Of a DNA stretch of 57,089 nt, positions 33,955-43,456 are shown piece by piece (position 1 is the first letter of the stretch; the number at the start of each line of letters is the position of its first letter). The stretch comes from Hyphococcus sp. (GTDB lineage Bacteria; Pseudomonadota; Alphaproteobacteria; Caulobacterales; Parvularculaceae). The notes below the pieces were generated by a model. It did not search any database. It was given only the letters and a program-made list of their open reading frames with translations, and was not told the origin of the DNA. Location: positions 1 through 57,089 of the forward strand of contig BQJG01000015.1 in assembly GCA_021604585.1 (NCBI GenBank), read 5' to 3'. The position numbers were made by a program, and so were the translations under genes.

Positions 33955-34332
33955 ATGCCAGCGCCAGAAATTCTACGGATTGTCTTTGGCTTCATCGCCG
34001 TTCTCGGCATGATTGGGGCGTGCGCATTTGTTGCTCGCAAGGCGGGCCTTTCCAATCTGTCCAGCGTCACTGGCAAGAAACGCCGGCTGGCGGTGTCGGA
34101 AATGATTTCACTCGATGCGCGCCGGCGTCTCGCCATCATTCGTTGTGACGACACGGAGCATTTAGTGATTTTGGGCGCAGCCGGTGAAATGTTGGTGGCG
34201 GGCAACATAACAAGCGCGCCGTTTGACAACAATGAGCAGGTGGCGCCAGTCAATCCATTTGCAGAGTTGGGCGCCCTAGCTCAAAAATTTCGGGCCGGGC
34301 GTGAATTTCCAGCAAATAAAAACGCCGCTTGA
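33955..34332 (+). CDS. fliO: FliO-like flagellar biosynthesis protein
   Basis: The 125-residue protein has one membrane helix (about 8-27, RIVFGFIAVLGMIGACAFVA) and the characteristic FliO cytoplasmic block KKRRLAVSEMISLDARRRLA-IIRCDDTEHLVILG. FliO helps assemble the FliPQR export gate of the flagellar type III system. It stands alone: no fliP, fliQ, fliR or any other flagellar gene is within the window. It lies 74 bases after the GT-deacetylase fusion. The short RRRLAIIRCDDTEHLVILG motif is strong, so I am fairly sure of the family, but actual use in a flagellum depends on partners elsewhere. Confidence 0.8.
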   Translation: MPAPEILRIVFGFIAVLGMIGACAFVARKAGLSNLSSVTGKKRRLAVSEMISLDARRRLAIIRCDDTEHLVILGAAGEMLVAGNITSAPFDNNEQVAPVNPFAELGALAQKFRAGREFPANKNAA

Positions 34333-34509
34333 TTTGCCGTTATATGACGGCGTGGAATTTAGCTTCGGTGCTCCTCTACCTTCATTTCTCGCAATGCAGC
34401 ATCAGACTGGCGAACGCTTGGTCATGAGCCCCTGAGTGTGGCGCTTGGCTTGAGCCTTAAGAAACGGTAAAGTCAGCGTTTCGTGGTTGGGTGAGGACGG
34501 GGAAACCAA

Positions 34510-34989
34510 ATGATCAGAATTTTTCTGCCGCTGGCGATCGTCGCGGCGATTTTTTTCGGACCGATGTTTTCGGTAGAAACGAAGGATCCGGTGCGGGGAG
34601 AAAGCATGTCGACCGTTACCGGCGACTATTTTATTGGCAATGCCGTTGAGTGCATTCGTCAAGTAAAACTGCCGGTGGGTGACGAATGTGCAACTGAAGG
34701 ACGCATGAACGATTCAATGGTTGTCGGCTCTGCCCTGTCCTGGGCGTCTGTCTTGGCCGGGCTTGCGGCCGTATTGGCTATTCCCGGGATGCTGCCTTTC
34801 ATCGGGCGGATCACAAGCATTGTGACAGTCGCATCGGGGCTTGCGGCGCTTGGTGCGCTTGGGCTGTTCTTGACGAACATGCTGGGCTCGGAAGCCGGGC
34901 TGGCGGGGGTTCAATGGGGCGCATACCTTGCTGCAGGCCTTGCGTTGCTGACGACGATATCCGGCCTTTCCGGCATGCGGGGCAGGTAG
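34510..34989 (+). CDS. Hypothetical four-TM membrane protein
   Basis: The 159-residue protein has one N-terminal helix or signal (about 2-18), a soluble loop with two cysteines (AVECIRQVKLPVGDECATEG) and then three helices (about 77-97, 100-122, 132-153). The paired cysteines suggest a periplasmic disulfide loop. I do not recognise a family. It has GGGGAAACC in front of its ATG, is separated from fliO by 177 bases and ends at a strong terminator shared with bactofilin on the other strand. Confidence 0.65.
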   Translation: MIRIFLPLAIVAAIFFGPMFSVETKDPVRGESMSTVTGDYFIGNAVECIRQVKLPVGDECATEGRMNDSMVVGSALSWASVLAGLAAVLAIPGMLPFIGRITSIVTVASGLAALGALGLFLTNMLGSEAGLAGVQWGAYLAAGLALLTTISGLSGMRGR

Positions 34990-35010
34990 CCCTTTCACAA
35001 TTTGATTTGA

Positions 35011-35042
35011 AAAAAAGGCCGCCTCTTGAGGCGGCCTTTTTA
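35011..35042. terminator. Bidirectional intrinsic terminator
   Basis: GGCCGCCT at 35017-35024 pairs with AGGCGGCC at 35029-35036 around CTTG. An A-tract precedes it and a T-tract follows, so it can stop the four-TM gene on the plus strand and bactofilin on the minus strand. Confidence 0.9.
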
Positions 35043-35062
35043 TTTGAGAATGAGGCTATCGA

Positions 35063-35671
35063 TTAACGAAGCGGCGAACGGCCTATATTAAGAAATGAAG
35101 GCGTTTCGTTTGCTGCGACGCGTTCACCTGCATCGGCGTCATCGCTTGCTGTGGACACCGGCCGCGGGGCGGGTGCAGGAGCGGATGGACGAGCACGGCG
35201 GAAATCTTTCGCCGAAGATTCTGAAAGCGGATCATCTGAGTGACGGCAATTGCCTTCAAAATGTGCGCCGGTCTCTACCGAAAGAGAGCTGTGCAGAATG
35301 TCGCCCGAAATATGGGCTGTTGACGCCAGTGAAACCGATTTGGCGCGAATACCGCCTTCGACCTGGCCGCGCACCGTGACAGTTTCGCAAATGACTTCTC
35401 CCTTGACGGAGGCTTTCTCACCAATGATCAGTGAGCCTGCCTTGATATCGCCTTCGAGAGAGCCGTCGAACTGAATTTCGCCAGCAGAATTGACATTGCC
35501 GCGCATGACAACGTCGGATGAAATGATTGATGGCACGCCGGCGGACTTCATAACGCCTGATCCTTTTCTTGGCGCGGACTGGATACTGGTTTGTGGAACA
35601 GGCGCCTCTTGCTGCGCGTTGTTCATTGACTTCAGGTCACCCTGTTTGCCTGATTTAGCTTTCGAAAACAT
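35063..35671 (-). CDS. Bactofilin (polymer-forming cytoskeletal protein)
   Basis: The 202-residue protein has a basic flexible N-terminus (KSGKQGDLKSMNNAQQEAP), the right-handed beta-helix bactofilin domain at about 45-145 (SIISSDVVMRGNVNSAGEIQ through VSLASTAHISGDILHSSLSV), and a polar Pro/Ala tail. Bactofilins form membrane-associated filaments that recruit wall enzymes and shape stalks or poles. Its first 17 bases overlap the end of the M23 peptidase gene upstream, a gene order conserved in alphaproteobacteria, where the two work as a pair. Confidence 0.93.
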   Translation of the reverse strand: MFSKAKSGKQGDLKSMNNAQQEAPVPQTSIQSAPRKGSGVMKSAGVPSIISSDVVMRGNVNSAGEIQFDGSLEGDIKAGSLIIGEKASVKGEVICETVTVRGQVEGGIRAKSVSLASTAHISGDILHSSLSVETGAHFEGNCRHSDDPLSESSAKDFRRARPSAPAPAPRPVSTASDDADAGERVAANETPSFLNIGRSPLR

Positions 35672-36965
35672 ATCTACCTGCCTCGATAAAACGGCGAGGA
35701 TTTAGCGGTTTGCCCTTGTACAGCACTTCGTAGTGAACGTGCGGTCCTGTGGAACGGCCGCTTGACCCCAATTCCCCAACTTTGTCGTGAAGGTGGATCT
35801 TTTGACCAGTCTTCACGCTTATCCGATTCATATGCGCGTAACGGGTAATGAACCCGTTCCCGTGGTTGATTTCAACCACTCGTCCAAAACCAGAGCGTGT
35901 GCCTGCGAAATGAACAACGCCGTCAGCCGTCGCCGTCACTGGCGACGCCCAAGGTGCAGCAAAATCAATGCCATTATGGCGAGAATATTTGCCGTTGATT
36001 GGGTCGCGGCGGATGCCAAAACCGCTGGTGAAGCGGCGCCCGACGACCAGAGGTGACGAGAGCGGGACATTTTGAATGGCTTTTTGGATCGCCGCCAGTT
36101 CGTCGACAGCCGCCGCCGCGCGGTTGGCGTGCTGATAAAATATAGCTGCGGCCTCACTGTCGGCGTTGAGATCAATGAAGGGACCGCCTTGAGCGAGCAT
36201 GGTGTTGGAGATTTTAGCAGGCACAACCAGCGTTTCGACTGGCACGCCAGCGCTTGCGAGCACCATGTTCAGCTGTTCGCTCTGCAAGGTCGCTTTTTCT
36301 TCGAGCGACGCCAGCAGCATCATTTGCTCGGTATATAAATCGGCGGCGGCTTTGTTCATGGCCTTGATGGCGTCGGAAGCGGCGCCGCCCTGGGGCGTGT
36401 CGCTTTCCCGGACTTGTTCCGCCCCGAGTTTACGGGCCGCTGACATGCGTGATTGTCGCGGCGTCGGTTCACCCGGCGCCACGTCGATCATAACGCGATT
36501 GCCATTGGTTGGATGTTGGCCGTTTGGACCGCCCGCCTGTGACAATCCTTGCGACAAGGTCTGAAGACCCTGATCGATTGCAGCCTTACGCTCGACCATA
36601 TTCTGGAGAAGCTGATGCCGCGAAGAAATGTCGGACAGCGTTTCGTCAAAGTTCTGCTTGATGATCTGGTTCAGTTCGCTGACATCGTCATAGGCGCGCT
36701 GAGCGTCATGGAGCCGCTTGGAGTAAGTCGTCTCCATGATCCGGCTGTCGCGGTCTTTCGCGACGATGATTTGTTCCTTGAAAACGACATTTACAGAGGC
36801 GTAGGCGACCCACAGCAGCGCCGCGCCGACGATCACAGCGAGCGCGATCTGGGTCTTGCTCGACATTGAAATGAAGTGAACGACGCCGTCGCTTCGGTGA
36901 TAGATTTGCCGCTCTTTAAAGAAACGACTGAAGACGCGTCTAAGATTGCCGGAACGACGGCTCAT
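35655..36965 (-). CDS. M23-family peptidoglycan endopeptidase (bactofilin partner)
   Basis: The 436-residue protein has a basic cytoplasmic N-terminus, one membrane helix (about 38-60, IALAVIVGAALLWVAYASVN), a coiled-coil periplasmic segment (about 70-130), and an M23/LytM domain (about 320-430) with HNGIDFAAPW (zinc His and Asp), RYAHMNRISVKTGQ and HVHYEV (second and third zinc histidines). All zinc ligands are intact, so it should be an active DD-endopeptidase. It overlaps bactofilin by 17 bases. In Caulobacter-type bacteria the similar bactofilin-bound M23 peptidase LmdC acts in cell shape. Confidence 0.93.
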   Translation of the reverse strand: MSRRSGNLRRVFSRFFKERQIYHRSDGVVHFISMSSKTQIALAVIVGAALLWVAYASVNVVFKEQIIVAKDRDSRIMETTYSKRLHDAQRAYDDVSELNQIIKQNFDETLSDISSRHQLLQNMVERKAAIDQGLQTLSQGLSQAGGPNGQHPTNGNRVMIDVAPGEPTPRQSRMSAARKLGAEQVRESDTPQGGAASDAIKAMNKAAADLYTEQMMLLASLEEKATLQSEQLNMVLASAGVPVETLVVPAKISNTMLAQGGPFIDLNADSEAAAIFYQHANRAAAAVDELAAIQKAIQNVPLSSPLVVGRRFTSGFGIRRDPINGKYSRHNGIDFAAPWASPVTATADGVVHFAGTRSGFGRVVEINHGNGFITRYAHMNRISVKTGQKIHLHDKVGELGSSGRSTGPHVHYEVLYKGKPLNPRRFIEAGRYVFES

Positions 36966-37103
36966 TTAACAATACGCCCCTTGCACGCGCCAACCCACGC
37001 AACGATGCCACCCTGTTTCGCATAGCAGCGCAAATCCGCGCATTACGCAACAGTTATGTGATGGTGTAACGCTATTTTTCGCCCAATTCGCCATAACTTA
37101 CGA

Positions 37104-37934
37104 TTAAACGCTGTTTTCGTTTCCAATAGGTTCATAAAACTCGCGAGGCAGGCCGGCCCGCGCTCGGGCTTCATGGTTAAAGGGTGGTTTCAAACTCCCG
37201 GCAAAGTACAAGGCTCGAAGTCGATGGAATTGAGCTTCGGGCTGCAAGTTCCGAACCATGCATAAAGCGTCAAACCAGCGTTTTCCACAGGCAACATGCC
37301 CGACTTCGTCCCGATAGATGACTTTCAAGGCTGAAGCGCTCGCCTCGTCCCCAGCTTTGCGCAGTCTTTCGATGAGATCCGGGGTGACGTCAAGTCCTCT
37401 CGCTTCCAAAATGAGTGGCGCGATTGCTAGTCTGGCGAGAACATCATTGCGGGTAGACATCGCCGCCTCCCAGAGCCCGTCATGGGCGGAAAAATCTCCA
37501 TAGCCTTGGCCGAGCTCATTGAGGCGAGCTGAAAGAATTTGGAAATGTTTGGCCTCCTCGCTGCCAATTTCAATCCAATCCGCTGCGAATTGCTCGGAAT
37601 TCAGCCCAATTGAAGCAATCTCTGGGGAGAATCTGGCCGCCATATCAAAGGCCAGATCGATAGCATTGAATTCGATATGAGCGATTGCGTGGATCAAGAT
37701 GGCGCGGCCTTCGTCCGAACCCACCCGCCGCTTGGGGGTGTCGCCGGGCGGGACAAGGCGCGGTCGGAGGGGCCGCGCTGGCCGGTCCGGCAGTTTGCCC
37801 GCGGTTCCAAGCGGAGCTCCATCGCGCCGCAAGGCATCGGCATATTCAGCCGCCGCCAGCTTTCCTGAAGGGGCGCCAGCCATCAAGACGGCAGTAGACG
37901 CCTCCAGCAGTGTGGTGGGTTCCAGAATCTTCAA
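37104..37934 (-). CDS. DUF455 ferritin-like protein
   Basis: The 276-residue protein is helical with two di-iron-type motif pairs: AIAHIEFNAIDLAFDMAARF (Glu and His) and GSEEAKHFQILSARLNELG, then later LEARGLDVTPDLIERL and YRDEVGHVACGKRWF. This Glu...ExxH arrangement fits the DUF455 ferritin-like superfamily. The function is not established. It may be an oxidative-stress or tRNA-modifying-type oxygenase, but nothing in the sequence decides. It overlaps the bcp gene by 4 bases, so the two are cotranslated; the pairing with a peroxiredoxin hints at redox stress. Confidence 0.85.
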   Translation of the reverse strand: MKILEPTTLLEASTAVLMAGAPSGKLAAAEYADALRRDGAPLGTAGKLPDRPARPLRPRLVPPGDTPKRRVGSDEGRAILIHAIAHIEFNAIDLAFDMAARFSPEIASIGLNSEQFAADWIEIGSEEAKHFQILSARLNELGQGYGDFSAHDGLWEAAMSTRNDVLARLAIAPLILEARGLDVTPDLIERLRKAGDEASASALKVIYRDEVGHVACGKRWFDALCMVRNLQPEAQFHRLRALYFAGSLKPPFNHEARARAGLPREFYEPIGNENSV

Positions 37935-38401
37935 AGCGCTTTCACAGCTTGGAGGACTTCCTCGGCGTGGCCTGCGACCTTTACTTTTCGCCAGATCTCA
38001 CGAACGACGCCTTTTTCGTCGATCAAAAAAGTCGCCCGCTCAATACCCATATATTGACGGCCATACATGCTCTTTTCGACCCAGACGCCGAAATCCTCGG
38101 TCACTTTGCCGTTTTCGTCTGCTCCAAGCGGAATCTTCAGCCCGTGCTTTTCCTTGAATTTCAGGTGTTTTGCGACGCTGTCACGAGAAACACCGATGAC
38201 CACGGCTCCAGCGCGCTTGAATTTTGCGAGCTCGCCGGAAAAGGCGACCGCCTCTTTGGTGCAGCCGGGCGTGTCATCTTTCGGATAAAAATAGAGAACG
38301 ACTTTCTTGCCCTGAAAATCCTTGAGGTTAAACGGTTTTCCATCATCAAGCGTCATGGTGACGGCGGGCGCTTTGGCGCCGATCTTAACTTCTTTGGCCA
38401 T
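37931..38401 (-). CDS. bcp: Thiol peroxidase Bcp/PrxQ with a single cysteine
   Basis: The 156-residue PrxQ-type peroxiredoxin has PVVLYFYPK-like strands (VVLYFYPKDDTPGCTKEAVA) with the peroxidatic Cys47 in TPGCT. It contains only this one cysteine: the resolving cysteine five residues on (Cys50/52-type in E. coli Bcp) is replaced, giving CTKEAVAF. It is therefore a one-Cys form that needs an external thiol. RATFLIDEKGVVREIW is typical of the C-terminus. The ATG at 38401 gives the normal length; the frame is open to 38485. It is coupled to the DUF455 gene by a 4-base overlap. Confidence 0.92.
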   Translation of the reverse strand: MAKEVKIGAKAPAVTMTLDDGKPFNLKDFQGKKVVLYFYPKDDTPGCTKEAVAFSGELAKFKRAGAVVIGVSRDSVAKHLKFKEKHGLKIPLGADENGKVTEDFGVWVEKSMYGRQYMGIERATFLIDEKGVVREIWRKVKVAGHAEEVLQAVKAL

Positions 38402-38633
38402 TAAGGGTTTCCGATTTTGAGTTGTTTGGCGGCGCACCATAATCGTCTTGCTGGAAATCGCCAATCCGGCGCCTCGAATGCTCAAGTTTCAAACAGGGCC
38501 GTCTTGCTCGTTTCGCCAGCGCCTGCGGTCTTGCGGGCGTGTCTTCTGGCCGGTACCGGTATCGTAGTGTAGCGTCTGCCTGGATGGATGGCGTTCGCCA
38601 ACAGTGGTTTAGTGTCGCGAGGGTGGCGGCTGC

Positions 38634-41600
38634 ATGAAAAAGCGGGCGTTAAAAACAGCTATTCTTGCAATCGAGGTGTTCGCGATTGCGGTTGCCGCCG
38701 CCGCCGCCGCTATCGCGTTTCTCCATTGGCGACTTGGCCAGGGCCCAGTTGAGCTCACCATCTTCAGACCCAGCGCGGAATTCGCCATCGAGCGGCAGTG
38801 GCCGCAAGGCTATCAAGCATCTGTCGGCGCTATCGAAATTCGACGGATGGAAGATAGGGGCGTATATCAATTCCGCCTCGCCGATGTGGTTGTTGCTGAT
38901 AGGCAAGCCGTACCAGCGGCGAGTGCGCCTGAAGTTCTGGTGAATTTTGATCTTGGCGATCTGTTCAGCGGCAAAGCTGGTCCCAAAAGCGTGAGTATTG
39001 ACGGCGCTCGCATTCGCATCGTGCGGCAAGCTAATCTGAATGTCGAAATACCGATCGTGAAACAACGTGAGGGAAAGTCAAAAGGGCGACGATTGTCTGC
39101 TTTACTGAACGCTGGCCTTTCCAAAAGCGCATTTCAATCAGCAATCGTCAGCAATGCGGAGATTGTTTTCTTTGACGTAACGTCGGGAAGATCATGGTCT
39201 TCGCCTGACAGTGAAATCCGGTTGATAAGAAATGAAAATGGTTTAACGGCGCAGACCCACGGCGAAATTGACATGGACGGCGTGCGCGCTGAATTTCGTG
39301 CAATAGCGGATTACTCAAAAACCACCCGAACGGTCAATGTGACGGCCGACGGGGTGAACTTTCCGGTCGGCGATTTGCTATCCATGTTCTATGGCGACGA
39401 AGCCATGGTTGTGGATGCGCCGATCAGCGGTCGTGCGATAATGGCGTTCACCGTCGATGGTGAAGTTCTCTCCTCGAAATTCGATGCGCAGTTGGGCGAA
39501 GGACATCTAAATGTCGCCGGCGTTCGCCGGAAACTTTCGCAAGTATCCTTAAAAACCGAGTTCGATCCAATCAAAAATGCTTTTTCCATAGAGCAATTTG
39601 AGTTCGATTTTGAAGGCGGCAGAGGATCTTTATTAGGCAATGTGTCGATTTCTTTCGGAGATGACATCCGTAAGCCGGAGAGCATCTCATTCGATCTAAC
39701 ATCAGATGAAGTGGTTGTGTCTGTGCAGCCAAATCTGCCGGACGACTTGCCTGTCACCGCCATCTCGATTGGTGGCCGATACCATGTCACCGAACGCAGG
39801 TTGCTGATTGACAGCTTAGCAGCGCAATTCGCTGGTTTAAGCGCGACTGGCTCTCTTTCACTAATGCGGCAACAAGTTGCGGCGGGCAAAACTGCATTGT
39901 CGCCTGGCGTTCTCGCAAACATGAATTTTGAAGGGACGTTGAATCCGAAAAGCTTATTGTCGATTTGGCCTGTGAATGTCGCCAATGGCGCGCGAGACTG
40001 GGTCGAAGAAAGGTTGATTGATGCTGAGATTGATAATCTCGAATTCGAGATGAACTTGCAGCCGGGAGCCGTGGCGGCGAACGGGGCGCTGCCTGATGAT
40101 GCGATGATGCTAACCTTTGATGCGCGTAAAGCGAGCGCTGCCTATGTGCGAGGCATGACGCCGCTCCGAAATGGATCTGGAAGCGGCATACTGCGCGGCA
40201 ACTCATTTATGCTCAATGTCGATGCGGCCAGAGTCGGAGATGTCGCTATCAGCAAAGGCGAAGTGTCATTTCCAGAATTTATGCCAAAGTGGCAGCCGAC
40301 GTACTATCGGTTTTCAGCCAAAGGCAAAGCGGAGGATATGCTGGCGATCCTCGATGAGGCGCCGCTTTCGCTGCTCTCAAAAGTTGATTTGAAACCAGGT
40401 CAATTTGCCGGCGACGCCAATGCCATCGTTGAAATAATGCGACCAAACAAACGCGATGTCGCACCTCAGGAATATGGCTACAAAGGAAAGGCGAGTTTCG
40501 AGAATCTTAAATTAGCGGAGTTGCTCGGCGACATCGAAATTACAGACGCCAAGGGCGCCGTCGACCTTCAAACGCGTTCGTTACGAGTGGAAGCAGATGC
40601 AGCCCTTGCCAGCGAAGCCCCGATACACATGGTTTGGCGTCAAAATTTTTATAAAGAAGACGGCCCGTCGGGTCTCAATATTGCGGGTGTTTTTGATTCC
40701 TCAACCGGCGATGTCTTCGGGCTTTCTACGAGGCAATTTTTGCGCGGGCCAGTAAAGTTTGAGGCAAATGCGACGGGAGATGTCGGCGCGTTTGAAACGC
40801 TTAGAGTGAATGCAGACTTTAAGGACGCGACGCTCAGTGTGATTGGTCTCGATTGGCGCAAGCCTGAAGGGGCTTCCGCAAAGGGCGATATCGACATGTC
40901 GTTTCATCGCGACGGCGTAATGATTGATGCTCTTTCATTATTCGGAGAGGGTGTGGACATTTCAGGCACGCTTTCCTTCAGTCAAAATGGCGCCCTGCAA
41001 AAGGCTGATCTGCGCAAATTCTACCTCGCCGATTCTGCAGAATTAGCAATCATGGGAGATCGTGACGGAACGGGTGTTTTGGGTCTGACTTTTGTCGGTC
41101 CATACCTGAATGTGGGTCCGGCCATTGAGCAGATTCTCAATGGTGCTGAAAGTTCGGGTCAGAGTGCCGGGTTCGATTGGGGTGCTGGCGTCAGCGTGCA
41201 AGCGCGCATCGACCAGATTGGGATGCGCAACGGCATTGAGTATCGCGATGGCGCGCTTGATCTGCGGCGTGATGCGGATCGGTTGCAGTCGCTCGATTTT
41301 TCTGCACTCGGCACTGACGGCAGGCCAGTCACGGTGGCGATGGCGATGACTGGCGCGACAGAAGGGCCGCAAAGGGCGATCGAGGCGCGTACAGGCGCAA
41401 TTGGTGAGCTCATGTCAGCGGTTTTTGGCGTCAACTCAGTGTCTGGCGGTGAAGGATCCATGCGCATTGCCCTGCATCCGGCAGGCGAACCAGGCTTCAG
41501 CGGCGAGCTTGAGGCGCGCAACCTCCAAGTCGTAAATGCTCCTTTGTTGGCGCGAATTTTTTCCGCCGGCTCGCTTGATGGGCTGGCGAATTTGATGAGC

Positions 41601-42038
41601 GGCGAGGGCATTGAATTTAATTACGCCTATGGCCAATTTGACTACGCCAATGGAATTGTCAGCGTGGAAGATATGCGTGCGACAGGCTCTTCCGTCGGCA
41701 TAACAGCGGATGGGTATGTCGATATCAGAGCGGAAGGCGCATCCGATTTGAGCGGCGCCGTGGCGCCAATCTACGCGCTTAATTCAGTTCTGGGGAATAC
41801 GCCAATAATCGGTGATATCCTTGTCGGCAAAAAGGGAGAAGGCCTGCTCGCTTTTACCTACAGAGTGAGCGGCGCAACCGAAGATCCAACCGTTTTTGTC
41901 AATCCGCTATCTGCACTAACGCCGGGTATCTTCCGGCAATTGATGCAGCCAGGCCGTGCAACAAAGCCGGAGTCAACGGAGGGTGCGGCGCCGGTTGAGG
42001 CAAGAGAAGAAACCGTCCCGGAAGCGCCGGCACAGTAA
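38634..42038 (+). CDS. YhdP/AsmA-like large envelope protein
   Basis: The 1134-residue protein has a single N-terminal helix (about 9-30) and a very long, beta-rich periplasmic chain with repeated DFAxx-type strands, ending with the AsmA-C-like block GVSVQARIDQIGMRNGIEYR, FSALGTDGRPVTVAM and EGASDLSGAVAPIYALNS. This is the layout of YhdP and TamB-like bridge proteins thought to carry phospholipids to the outer membrane. A short Pro/Glu tail follows. Its stop codon is directly abutted by the tyrS stop codon on the other strand (no spacer). There is a 232-base gap upstream containing a CCGGTACCGG palindrome. Confidence 0.82.
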   Translation: MKKRALKTAILAIEVFAIAVAAAAAAIAFLHWRLGQGPVELTIFRPSAEFAIERQWPQGYQASVGAIEIRRMEDRGVYQFRLADVVVADRQAVPAASAPEVLVNFDLGDLFSGKAGPKSVSIDGARIRIVRQANLNVEIPIVKQREGKSKGRRLSALLNAGLSKSAFQSAIVSNAEIVFFDVTSGRSWSSPDSEIRLIRNENGLTAQTHGEIDMDGVRAEFRAIADYSKTTRTVNVTADGVNFPVGDLLSMFYGDEAMVVDAPISGRAIMAFTVDGEVLSSKFDAQLGEGHLNVAGVRRKLSQVSLKTEFDPIKNAFSIEQFEFDFEGGRGSLLGNVSISFGDDIRKPESISFDLTSDEVVVSVQPNLPDDLPVTAISIGGRYHVTERRLLIDSLAAQFAGLSATGSLSLMRQQVAAGKTALSPGVLANMNFEGTLNPKSLLSIWPVNVANGARDWVEERLIDAEIDNLEFEMNLQPGAVAANGALPDDAMMLTFDARKASAAYVRGMTPLRNGSGSGILRGNSFMLNVDAARVGDVAISKGEVSFPEFMPKWQPTYYRFSAKGKAEDMLAILDEAPLSLLSKVDLKPGQFAGDANAIVEIMRPNKRDVAPQEYGYKGKASFENLKLAELLGDIEITDAKGAVDLQTRSLRVEADAALASEAPIHMVWRQNFYKEDGPSGLNIAGVFDSSTGDVFGLSTRQFLRGPVKFEANATGDVGAFETLRVNADFKDATLSVIGLDWRKPEGASAKGDIDMSFHRDGVMIDALSLFGEGVDISGTLSFSQNGALQKADLRKFYLADSAELAIMGDRDGTGVLGLTFVGPYLNVGPAIEQILNGAESSGQSAGFDWGAGVSVQARIDQIGMRNGIEYRDGALDLRRDADRLQSLDFSALGTDGRPVTVAMAMTGATEGPQRAIEARTGAIGELMSAVFGVNSVSGGEGSMRIALHPAGEPGFSGELEARNLQVVNAPLLARIFSAGSLDGLANLMSGEGIEFNYAYGQFDYANGIVSVEDMRATGSSVGITADGYVDIRAEGASDLSGAVAPIYALNSVLGNTPIIGDILVGKKGEGLLAFTYRVSGATEDPTVFVNPLSALTPGIFRQLMQPGRATKPESTEGAAPVEAREETVPEAPAQ

Positions 42039-43292
42039 TCAGTTTACGCGAATAATCGCATGTTTCTTTTTGCCGATGGATAGTTTGATGGCGCCATCAA
42101 GAACATCGCCCGCTTCGATGTTGCGCTCTTGCGAGACGGCGGCATCGTTCACTTTTAACGCTCCCGCTTTGATATGACGCCGCGCCTCTCCTTTGGAGGC
42201 GCATAGCCCCGAGGCGATAAACTGATCGATGAGCGCAGCGTTTCCCAAATCGCTCGCGCGAAGTTCGATGGTCGGTAAATCACCGCCAAGCCCGCCTTGC
42301 TCGAATGTTTTTTGCGCCGTCGCGGCAGCGCTTTCCGCAGCATCGCGCCCATGCAAGAGCGCCGTCGCTTCGGTCGCGAGCACTTTTTTCGCTTCGTTTA
42401 TCTCTGCCCCTTCAAGAGCGGCCAGTCGGCGCACTTCATCCATTGGCAGTGTCGTGAACCGGGCGAGCAGGGTTGTAATGTCGGCGTCTTCTGCGTTGCG
42501 CCAATACTGCCAGTAATCATAAGGCGAAAACATATCGGCGTTGAGCCACACGGCGCCGTTTTCGGTTTTGCCCATTTTTTTGCCGGAGGCGGTGGTGAGC
42601 AATGGAGTGGTCAGTCCGAATACTTCTGCACTATCCTTGCGGCGGCAAAGCTCGACTCCATTGACGATATTGCCCCATTGGTCTGTGCCGCCAAGTTGCA
42701 GCGTGCATCCATGCTGGTTGTAAAGTTCATGGAAATCGTAAGCCTGCATCAACATATAGTTGAATTCGAGAAACGTCATCGGGCTTTCGCGATCAAGGCG
42801 CAACTTGACGCTGTCGAAAGTCAGCATGCGATTGATGGTGAAGTGCACGCCATAGTCGCGCAGGAACTCCACATATCCGAGTTTGGACAGCCAGTCATCA
42901 TTGTTGACCATCAACGCGTCCGTGGGCCCGCCGCCGAAAGTCAGGAATCTTGCAAAGACGTTTTTGATCGACGCGATGTTGCCGTTGATGTCGTCATCCG
43001 TGAGCAGTTTTCGTTGCTCGTCTTTGCCGGTGGGGTCGCCAACTTTCGTGGTGCCGCCGCCCATAAGGGCAATTGGCCGATGGCCGGTCTGTTGCAGCCA
43101 ATACAGCATCATGATCTGGATCAGGCTGCCCGCGTGGAGCGACTTTGCAGTGGCGTCAAAGCCGATATAGGCGGTGACGATCCCCGAAGAGGTCTTTTCA
43201 TCAAGCCCCTCAAGATTGGTGCCTTGGGCGATGAAGCCCCGCTCATTCAGCACATTTAGAAATTCGGATTTATAGATCGCCTTGTCGCTCAT
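42039..43292 (-). CDS. tyrS: Tyrosyl-tRNA synthetase
   Basis: TyrRS charges tRNA-Tyr. The 417-residue class I enzyme has ATP-binding motif AKSLHAGSLIQIMMLYWLQQ (HxGH variant HAGS), the tyrosine pocket FNYMLMQAYDFHELYNQHGC and TDQWGN, the KMSKS-like loop KKMGKTENGAVW, and a C-terminal S4 RNA-binding domain (SGLCASKGEARRHIKAGALK). KMGKT replaces KMSKS, which is common in this family. The ATG at 43292 (MSDKAIYKSEF) was preferred to an upstream in-frame start at 43349. It ends flush against the YhdP-like gene and is divergent from anmK. Confidence 0.96.
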   Translation of the reverse strand: MSDKAIYKSEFLNVLNERGFIAQGTNLEGLDEKTSSGIVTAYIGFDATAKSLHAGSLIQIMMLYWLQQTGHRPIALMGGGTTKVGDPTGKDEQRKLLTDDDINGNIASIKNVFARFLTFGGGPTDALMVNNDDWLSKLGYVEFLRDYGVHFTINRMLTFDSVKLRLDRESPMTFLEFNYMLMQAYDFHELYNQHGCTLQLGGTDQWGNIVNGVELCRRKDSAEVFGLTTPLLTTASGKKMGKTENGAVWLNADMFSPYDYWQYWRNAEDADITTLLARFTTLPMDEVRRLAALEGAEINEAKKVLATEATALLHGRDAAESAAATAQKTFEQGGLGGDLPTIELRASDLGNAALIDQFIASGLCASKGEARRHIKAGALKVNDAAVSQERNIEAGDVLDGAIKLSIGKKKHAIIRVN

Positions 43293-43456
43293 GAATGTTC
43301 TCTGTCTGCCGAAGGTCACGCCCCTAGCACTATACGCCGTATTTTCCAACGAAATGGCGCTTTTTGCGGGGCGATTAACATTACTTTCAACCTTGAACGC
43401 GACTCTTGATAGAAGAATCTGACGCCATTATCGGAACACCGTCTGGAACGAATGCC

